Shown one piece after another: positions 56,997 to 64,000 of a stretch of 64,000 nucleotides of DNA. The stretch's first letter is position 1. The number at the start of each line of letters is the position of its first letter. The position numbers and the translations under genes are program-made. Below the pieces are notes generated by a model. It saw nothing but the letters and a program-made list of their open reading frames with translations, was not told where the DNA came from and searched no databases. The stretch comes from Pseudeuparius sepicola (taxonomy: Eukaryota; Arthropoda; Insecta; Coleoptera; Anthribidae): contig OY987302.1 in NCBI GenBank assembly GCA_963920635.1, positions 27,007,278 through 27,071,277 of the forward strand, written 5' to 3'.

Positions 56997-58208
56997 TAGT
57001 GTTTCACAAGACAAGATTTCTTGTCTTGCTAGGCCTATTCTTAAATTGAACTCATTCTTGTCTTGCCTCTTGCCCGACTCCTGCTGGAAAAAATCTCGTC
57101 TTGCAAGCAAGACTTCTTGCAACTTCTTGTTCTTGCATTTTTTGTTTAGTGACGTTCGCAGCAAGAGTCTTGCTATCAAGACTCTTGTTAGCAAGATTCT
57201 TGATAACAATACTCTTAATAGCAAGACTCTTGCAAAAAAAATTTACTGCTGAGGATGAACCCTTAGCGGTTCGAAACATGTACAGTTTTAATTAAAAACT
57301 ACTTGTGGAGTTTTGACTAAGAGAATTTTGCTCTGTTTAATCTTGCATTATTTATTAATGTGGAAAAAACCAACGAATTTTAATAATAATTTTGTTTTAA
57401 TGTTTTCATGATTTTCAGTTCGAAATACCTCTTAAGTCCAAGATTTTCCGTTCTGTTAAAGTTATTTTGATGTCTGTGGCTTTCGATATATGTGGACAAA
57501 AACCGCGAAACCTACTCTCCCAAAATGCCCTGATCTATACTATGTCACTAATATATAACCAAAGCATTAGGAAGTACAATGGACGCTGGTACAATAGACC
57601 CGAGAAACAGCTAGTCTATACATATAGGTAGTGTCATTTAAGTATTTTAGCAAAAACAGAGTTAAATAAAACATTAAAAATAAATTAATCCACTGTAGTG
57701 GATTAATTCAAGAGTACATATAACTATTAATTTGTCGAATTTAAAAGAATTAAAATTAGAATGATTTTGTTTGTCGGGAGTCGGGAAATATGGATTTCCT
57801 GCCCCGTGAAAGCGGCATAATAGGTACGTTGATTCCCAATTTCTTTTTGAGTACTTGTAATGCTTGGAAACATGGATTGGATTTAATATTACTTACCAGG
57901 AGTATTGTAAATAAAATATATTTACTAGATAATATAGTAGTATCACAGACCTATATAGCTTCGCTAGCTATACAGGTCTGTGGTAGTATACCTATTAGAT
58001 ACAGAAATTATTCTTAAATAACCGTTTATATTTATGCTCATTTTTTTAAAATCAATATTATCCCGACATTAATTATTTCCTTTATTAAAGTTTTACAGGC
58101 ATTATTACAGGTAGTGATTTTTGCAAGATTTCTTGCTTTTAGCAAGATTTCTTGCAAAATTGCAAGAGTCTATAGCAGAATGATTTCTTGTCTTGTCTTG
58201 CAAAGCGA
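56997..58208 (-). mobile_element. CAAGA-rich element, inverted copy, far end lost
   Basis: It starts with TAGTGTTTCACAAGACAAGA, which corresponds to the right end of the complete copy read in reverse. It runs through the shared AT-rich middle and the second CAAGA block to TGCAAAGCGATT at about 58208, where the terminus is missing. Like the copy at 61414 it carries a ~120-bp extra segment (about 57240-57355) with a hammerhead-like motif that the copy at 33082 lacks. Confidence 0.85.
57245..57286 (+). ncRNA. Hammerhead-ribozyme-like motif B
   Basis: In order the sequence shows ACTG, CTGAGGA, one extra T, GAACC, a 6-nt loop, GGTTC, GAAA, CATG, TA, CAGT. ACTG and CAGT pair as stem I and GAACC and GGTTC as stem II. 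CTGANGA and GAAA match the hammerhead cores, where the fifth core position may vary, and CATG is a self-complementary stem III. A second copy lies on the minus strand at 62349-62390. The extra base after the core also occurs in motifs A and C. Confidence 0.5.
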
Positions 58209-58889
58209 TTTTGTCAGGGATAAAATGAATTGCAATAAAACTTTCTATAGTTTCAGAGGCAACCTAAGTACAGAAATCAGTTGACGAAAAAAACAATTTT
58301 TCCTAGTTATTTTCCGACCCAAAAGTGCATTTTTCCCCACGCGTCACTTCTGCCAATCAATTTTTGGGCTAGCGAGGATATAAGTTTTCACCATTTCGAA
58401 CGGCATAACTGACGGAGTCAGTAAACCAAGTCATTTTTTGTGTGATCTGCCAAACCCTTTTTCCACACGCACACTTATGCCTTTGGATTTTCGAGGTCGG
58501 AATAGTATAAGAAATCATAAGGTGAATTAGTATATAAGTAAGAATTAGTACCTTTTTTTCTGTTTTGAAAAATCGAATTTTCCATATGTTTTCCCCGAAG
58601 GCCAAACTTAAAATTACTATTTTTTACTACTAACCTGAGAAATCACCATTATTTACCTCATTCCTCTAATGAGAAGTAATATTTCTCACCTTAGGTAAAT
58701 AATGATAATAAAAAAATACCTAGGTAAATAATGAAAAATTTTCTATATGACATTAAAGATTAGTGTCATTTTATCAGCTTGACAACTGAACTCCCAGGCT
58801 ACTTGATATTTCGAAGTATTTGAAAAAAGCGAGAAATGACTAAAATAAACTAAAATATGGCAATATTTCAATGTTAGTAGTAAAAAAAA

Positions 58890-58993
58890 ATTCTATATAC
58901 ACTTCGCATATTATATCCTTCGGCGCTACGCGCCTCAGGATATAAAAAAGCTCGGTATATAATGGCCACTTCTCAACCTAAGTGTATAATATA
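58890..58993. repeat. Short foldback with GGCGCTACGCGCC centre
   Basis: TATATACACTT at the left and AAGTGTATAATATA at the right are inverted. Inside, ATATCCTTCGGCGC and GCGCCTCAGGATAT form a tight CG-rich hairpin at 58913-58943. Confidence 0.65.
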
Positions 58994-59099
58994 CTATTTT
59001 CCGACTCAGCATCGATTTACTTTTCAACCCTCTCCAAGGCATAAATGAGAAAATCAGTAAGGAAAATCTGTCACTGTCGGACGGTCTAAAATTGGCTAA

Positions 59100-59190
59100 T
59101 AGAATAGCAAAGTCAAGCAACAGTGGACGTAGCGCTGGGTTAAGAGCGTCCGGATAGTAAACGGTAGGCCACGGGGTCGAGTCCCACACA
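59100..59190 (+). ncRNA. Pol III-type (tRNA/5S-like) SINE head
   Basis: TAGCGCTGGG at 59130-59139 resembles a tRNA A box, and GGGGTCGAGTCCC at 59173-59185 resembles a B box (GGTTCGANTCC); the spacing suits Pol III. AAAGTCAAGCAAC at 59109-59121 is shared with the 5S-like fragment at 28231. I do not see a full cloverleaf with an anticodon arm, so a SINE or a decayed tRNA is more likely than a working tRNA gene. Confidence 0.4.
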
Positions 59191-59649
59191 AAACCCAATT
59201 TTTTTATTTTTTATTATCACTGCATTCCACTTCTTATATTTATTACTGATTTTAATTTTTAGTAGATAATTGAGCAATGGTTATTTCGAATATTATTACT
59301 CACAATCTACTCTATAGCGTTTAATTAAAATTACCTATACCTTTTTATAATTGGAACTTGTCGGAAGCAGGAAAAATATAATACATTGCACGATGCGTAA
59401 GCTCCTTTTGGACTCTGAGGTTTTTAATGACCGAGTCAACGCGGGCGTTTCCTGGTTCTTTAAACACCATGCAATGCATACGTGAAGTGTTGTGTGTTTT
59501 TCCAGATCCTTCGAATGGCTTTAAGTTTGACGATACAATTTTGAGCCCTTATCACACTTATCGGGCGGCAAAACTGGCCAAAATTTTGGATGCCCATAAT
59601 TTGGGTTAATTACTACACTTAGTTAATCGGTAGGAATTGCACAAAACTG

Positions 59650-59940
59650 CGAAATTTTTGTTATTAATGCTCCGTAACTTGGTAAGTAGACGAGATAATA
59701 AAAATATTATAACTGTGCAAATTTTGTTAAGATCATTTTTTTGTAAAAATTTTTTTTACAAGACCAGCCCTGTGGGAAACGATATTTTTGTTATATTATG
59801 CCCTGTAATCATTAGGTAAGGATTAGATATAAAAATTTTATTAAGGTAATTTTTTGTAAAAAAAAATTACAAGACCACCCCTGCAGTGTGCGGACTTCTT
59901 GTCATGTAATGAGCCGTAACTCTTTAAGTATTAGAGATAG
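59650..59940. repeat. Diverged tandem repeat, period about 120 bp
   Basis: Three weakly conserved units each contain a version of TG(C/A)(T/C/G)CCGTAA(C/T) followed by ATTAG(A/G)TA, a T-rich run and TTACAAGACCA(G/C)CCCTG. Confidence 0.5.
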
Positions 59941-60207
59941 AAAAAAATTAACATAAAAAGGAGTTCAGTATTTGATCCCATACAATTTTTACATTTTGCT
60001 CTAAAAAAATGATTAGGAAAACACTGTTATAGCGCAATTCGTACCAGAAATTAGAGTGTGATTTTTGGTTGGACACTTAGAAGGCAGTCCCCAAGCAACT
60101 TGAAAAAAAAAAATCATCCTGTTTGGATAAATAAGATTTTTGGTTTTAAATTTACATAATAATAAAAAAGACTCAAATGTTTAAATTTGAAGTTGAATGT
60201 CCAAATT

Positions 60208-60410
60208 ATAGTTGTACTGGATAACAAGGTTAGGACTATGCATAAGCAACAAAAAAACTGGTCTAAATTTTGCCGACGTTTCGTCGTTATATTACGACTT
60301 CTTCAAGGCTCAATTAAATTCAGTAATATAACGACGAAACGTCGGCAAAATTTAGACCAGTTTTTTTGTTGCTTATGCATAGTCCTAACCTTGTTATCCA
60401 GTACAACTAT
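60208..60410. repeat. Perfect 88-bp inverted repeat with 27-bp loop
   Basis: Positions 60208-60295 and 60323-60410 are exact inverse copies over 88 bp as I read them, including a matching A7/T7 run. The 27-bp spacer contains CTTCTTCAAGGC. Perfect arms point to recent origin or gene conversion. A transcript would form a long double-stranded hairpin. The arms carry GACGAAACGTCGG, part of hammerhead-like motif C. Confidence 0.95.
60272..60309 (-). ncRNA. Hammerhead-ribozyme-like motif C
   Basis: On the minus strand the order is GCC, TTGAAGA, one extra A, GTCGT, a 6-nt loop, ACGAC, GAAA, CG, TC, GGC. GCC and GGC form stem I and GTCGT and ACGAC stem II. GAAA is intact and CGTC gives the canonical GUC cleavage triplet, but the first core base is T instead of C. 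It covers the loop side of the perfect inverted repeat, so only one arm has the whole motif. Confidence 0.4.
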
Positions 60411-60849
60411 TAAAGATACTAAGGACGTGAAAACTTTATTTATTATGTCCAAATTATAGTTTAGATTTCTAACAATTGACATTTCACAAGTGATAACTAT
60501 AGGAAGGTTGTGTGAACTTAGCTACAGCAGGCTTTGAACACATCACTATATGGATTAGGTTGTATCTAGCGCCATCTTTTTAGAACAAAAGGAGCAATAT
60601 CTTCAAATTTTGGATTATTTTTAATGTACGAACTAAGACGAGCCGACAAAAATGAAATATGCCCATTTTGATACCGGAAACTATATAATACTTCAATAGT
60701 ACTACTATTTTTTACTAAATATTTTTTGTATCTTCCTTTCTACAGGGACTTCGAGTGACAAAATTAGGGCCTGCTTTTTAATTTAAACTACCTTAGCTTC
60801 AGAAGTTCTGCTCAAAAACCTCCCAACTATTGTTATACCTTTGGATTGG

Positions 60850-61160
60850 CCTCGATAATGACTTATGTCCGCCGTATTGAATTTTTACACAATTGGCAAA
60901 ACAGCGGAAACTTATTGGCATGCAGTTTCCGCGCACAACAAAATTTGGTGAGCACACTAAATTTTGAAATTTTTTTTAGAATAAATTATAATAAATTTGC
61001 ACTGCCAAATGATAATGTACCGATGGGCATGCAGTTTTGAATGCAGAACATTATCAAAAGGTATAGTGCTAAAAATGCAAAAAATTTCAGGTATACCTGA
61101 ACGATTTTAAAATGCATGCCATTGACGTATGTTTTTGGTAATGAAAAAAAAAAAAGATGA
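60850..61160 (+). repeat. Satellite-like unit, plus orientation
   Basis: GGAAACTTATTGGCATGCAG, TTGCACTGCCAAATGATAA and GCAGAACATTATCAAAAGG words match, in order, the minus strand of 63180-63690. One unit of roughly 200 bp plus a leader is present. Confidence 0.65.
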
Positions 61161-61413
61161 TGATGATGTTAACTATTGGCATGCAGTTTTCGGTCGGATA
61201 AGGGTGGAGATCCGCGCTTCTTGCAGGGTTGATAAATATTATGATTTTTTAAAATAATTTTGGCTAGTTTTTATTGACATGCATATTTTCTAACTGTTTA
61301 TCTTGTTTCTTCAAACGGAAACATATGTTCAAGCATGAATAATTAACTCGGATAAATGAACCAATGAACCTCTAGATTTGTCAGTAAACAAAGTAGGTAT
61401 TGTTTCTTGTACG

Positions 61414-62572
61414 TAGTGTTTCACAAGACTCTTGCAAATTTCTTGTTCTTGTCTTGTTCTTGTTGCAAGAACAAGACAAAACTCTTGTAAATTTCTTGTC
61501 TTGCTTTGCAAGACAAGACAAGAAATCATTCTGCAAGAGTCTTGCAATTTTGCAAGAAATCTTGCTATAAAAGCAAGAAATCTTGCAAAAATAACTATCT
61601 GTAATAATGCCTGTAAAACTTTAATAAAAGAAATAATTAATGTCGGTGAGGATAATATTGATTTTGAAAAAATGAGTATAAATATAAACGGTTATTTAAG
61701 AATAATTACTGTATCTAATATACTACTATATTATCTAGCAAATATATTTTATTTACAATACTCCTGTTTCCAAGCATTACAGGTACTCAAAAAGAAATTG
61801 AGAATTAACGTACCTATTATGCCGCTTTCACGGGGCAGGAAATTCATATTTCCCGACTCCCGACCAACAAAATAATTGTAATTTTAATTTTTATACATTT
61901 CATGTTTTCTTTAACTCTGTTTTTGCTAGAATAAAATGCTTAAATGACACTACTTATAGACTAGCTGTTTCTCCGGTCTATTGTACCTAATACCTAATGC
62001 TTTGGTTCGTTATATATTAGCATAGAAGAATTTACTACATCTTCTATGATATTAGTGACATAGTATAGATCAGGGCATTTTGGGAGAGTGGGTTTCGCAG
62101 TTTTTGTCCACACATATCGAAAGCCACCGACATCAAAATAACTTTAACAGAACGGAAAATCTTGGACTTAAGAGGTATTTCGAATTGAAAATCATTAAAA
62201 CATTAAAACAAAATTATTATTAAAATTTAAAAAAATATACACAAATAACAAAATAACATCGTTGGTGTTATCCACATTAATAAATAATGCAAGATTAAAC
62301 AAAGCAAAATTCTCTCAGTCGAAACTCCCCAAGTAGTTTTTAATTAAAACTGTACATGTTTCAAACCGCTAGAGGTTCATCCTCAGCAGTAAAAAATTTT
62401 TTGCAAGAGTCTTGCTAACAAAAGTCTTGCTGCGATGACGTCACTAAACAAAAAATGCAAGAACAAGAAGTTGCAAGAAGTCTTGCTTGCAAGACAAGAT
62501 TTTTTCCAGCAAGAGTCGGGCAAGACAAGAATAGGCCTAGCAAGACAACAAATCTTGTCTTGTGAAACACTA
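61414..62572 (+). mobile_element. CAAGA-rich TIR element, complete 1159-bp copy
   Basis: It runs from TAGTGTTTCACAAGAC to its inverse GTCTTGTGAAACACTA. Both ends carry dense GCAAGA/TCTTGC words for 190-240 bp; the right end includes GATGACGTCAC. The middle is AT-rich without coding. The flanking 8 bp are CTTGTACG and CTTATAGG (six of eight identical), compatible with an old hAT-type duplication. A ~120-bp segment with hammerhead-like motif B (minus strand) sits next to the right CAAGA block. Copies at 33082, 53577 and 56997 belong to the same family. Confidence 0.85.
62349..62390 (-). ncRNA. Hammerhead-ribozyme-like motif B, second copy
   Basis: The reverse strand repeats ACTG, CTGAGGA, T, GAACC, loop, GGTTT, GAAA, CATG, TA, CAGT. 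One stem II position is changed from C to T, leaving a possible G-U pair. Its neighbourhood matches that of the copy at 57245. Confidence 0.45.
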
Positions 62573-63179
62573 CTTATAGGTACGCTTCACAAATATTTTG
62601 TCCTTAAAACTAAACTTCACGGAAAAAATAACAAATACCACGAAATAATACAGAATACAAAACGGAAACAAAACAAAATTCGATAAGCTTTGACTGGAAT
62701 TTTCGGTCGTTCGCATCGCGATTTTTTTGAAACTTGCAAACACTGTCAGAAATTTCTTGGATAGATATATGTCACGCACATATTCTAAATATCAGTAATA
62801 TTTTTGCTTCTGTCTGAGTAAGTAGTTATAAAAATTCGCCAACATTTGGTTTTTGTATCCAAAACGATTTTAAGGTTTTCTTTCTATGAATAGAGTAGGT
62901 ATCCTGATTTTAGCTTTATTTTTAATTTTAATGATTTTATTTAAAAAATCGCTTGGATTAAAATCTTGATTCGCTTATAAATAGACACGAGCGCCGCACC
63001 GCGCTGTGAAAGAAGGAGATAGACAGACAGCGGTAGTTACCTCTATCTCTTTCGTCCATAATGGCATAGGTCTCGGGTGGGCCCTTAAAAAGTGTATTTC
63101 GAAACTCTACCAATAATTTGTTAGGACCCAAAATAATTTAGTATAATACATGTTGAAACTGCACGCCTAATATTATCTT
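62573..63179. other. No gene seen
   Basis: AT-rich sequence with a CG-richer patch at 62985-63080 (GAGCGCCGCACCGCG and AGATAGACAGACAGCGG). No domain is recognised. Confidence 0.35.
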
Positions 63180-63690
63180 TTATTCATAACCTATACAACA
63201 TACTGCATTGCGTTCGAAGATACCAGCAATTTTTTGCACTTTTGCACTACTTTTGATAATGTTCTGCACTACAAAGCTGCATGTCAATCGGTAAATCGTC
63301 GTTTGGTAGTGTGAATTTATCATAAGAATATTGGCATGCATTTTAAAATTGTTAAAAGGTAGTGCAAATTTATCATAAAATATGTTGCTAAGCATTTTTA
63401 AATCGCTCGGAGATACCTGAATTTTTTGCACTTTTGGCACTACCTTTTGATAATGTTCTGCATTACAAAACTGCGTGCCAATCGGTAAGTTATCATTTGG
63501 CAGTGCGAATTTATCGTAAAACATAGGTATTGGCATGCATTTTAAAGTCGTTCGGGGATGCCAAAAAATTTTACAATTTAATGCGCTCACCAAAATTTGT
63601 TGTGTGCTCGGAAACTGCATGCCAATAGATAAGTTTCCGCTGTTTTTTGTCATAACTTTTCGTTTGGTGCTATTGGCATGCATTTAAAAA
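63180..63690 (-). repeat. Satellite-like units, minus orientation
   Basis: Roughly two and a half units of about 200 bp, each with a version of TTGGCATGCATTTTAAA, GATAAATTTGCACT and GCAGAACATTATCAAAAG. They are in the opposite orientation to 60850-61160 and flank the CAAGA element. The 167-codon minus-strand frame is produced by these units (its peptide repeats a DKFALP.NDN motif) and I do not regard it as a gene. Confidence 0.7.
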
Positions 63691-64000
63691 TCGTTGTAAC
63701 ATATCGATTTTTCATACAAACGAAAAATGTAATTGCACACCCTTCTGCACGCGAGCGGCGCCTAAAATTCTCTTCATTAGCAAATTTATGGCATTTATAT
63801 TAATATATAGGCAGTGCCTCCGCTGCCGGCAACGGTGCCCGCAAAATAAACGAAATTTCGCGGACATAACCTCAAAACATGTAGGTGACTCGTAAACAGC
63901 AATCGCTTGATACTTGTGAAAATGAAAATCGGAGACAAGTTTTCTTCATATAAAGAGTTTAATAGTGCACTATCAGTGTACAAGAAAAGTGTTAATAATG
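63691..64000. other. No gene seen
   Basis: There is a CG-richer patch (CACGCGAGCGGCGCC) near 63748. Nothing else is supported. Confidence 0.3.

Noticed and set aside
59100..59190. Functional tRNA gene
   Set aside because: A- and B-box-like words are present, but I cannot fold an acceptor stem and anticodon arm with standard lengths.
63180..63683. 167-codon minus-strand frame
   Set aside because: It is built from satellite-like ~200-bp units that also occur without an open frame at 60850-61160, so it is a repeat artefact.

Overview
The window looks like a piece of a large, AT-rich, transposon-saturated insect genome. This rests on the decayed insect-type gypsy, copia, Penelope-like, LINE, MULE, hAT and Tc1/mariner-related coding remnants, on very dense short inverted-repeat elements beginning TACAGGGTG, and on frequent words such as TAGGTACCTA. 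A beetle or a similar insect is a guess; nothing here fixes the order. I see no complete host protein-coding gene. The best candidate for host coding sequence is a small GC-rich block on the minus strand near 14.42-14.54 kb that reads like a signal-peptide-encoding first exon.

Layout. 0-12 kb: a gypsy RT scrap (1.3 kb), two short hairpin elements, a LINE RT scrap (4.8 kb), a FLYWCH/MULE-type transposase scrap (5.6 kb), a GC-rich possible regulatory block (7.0-7.3 kb), a long-TIR element (7.6-9.7 kb) and a SINE-like repeat (10.5 kb). 12-22 kb: a TA-flanked element full of GGGGTAAGTGT words (13.4-14.35 kb), the candidate exon, a large palindrome (15.0 kb), a 203-bp tandem duplication (15.6 kb), a possible regulatory block with POU-like octamers (16.6 kb), a truncated copy of a TACAGTG element and a second SINE-like repeat. 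22-32 kb: a Penelope-like element with head-to-head inverted parts and a hammerhead-like motif downstream, a Tc1/mariner-type transposase relic (24.4-25.0 kb), an 88-bp tandem array split by an intact 320-bp MITE, a 5S-rRNA-like Pol III fragment (28.2 kb), a 1.1-kb TIR element, and a 1.85-kb copia pol relic on the minus strand. 33-36 kb: a repeat packed with CAAGA/TCTTG words, holding a palindrome that itself holds a TACAGGGTGT element; the unbroken palindrome arm acts as the empty site and shows a TA duplication. 36-45 kb: several TIR elements, a 942-bp hAT element with a perfect 8-bp target duplication, another palindrome, and a 1.7-kb GTGTTA-rich element. 45-51 kb: one gypsy relic (minus strand) cut by a 1.5-kb TIR element and by a 2.1-kb probable solo LTR, with a third element at its gag end. 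51-64 kb: a second hAT element with a 19-bp subterminal repeat array, three more copies of the CAAGA-rich element, a perfect 88-bp inverted repeat carrying another hammerhead-like motif, and satellite-like units of about 200 bp.

How the parts relate. Almost everything is mobile DNA inserted into mobile DNA, so the nesting gives relative ages. Transposase fragments inside two TACAGGGTG elements tie that MITE crowd to one IS630/Tc1/mariner-like transposase lineage. Three unrelated loci share one RNA-like architecture: a short stem I, CUGANGA-like core, stem II, GAAA, a tiny palindrome, then UH and the stem I partner. It is hammerhead-like and is the most interesting pattern in the window.
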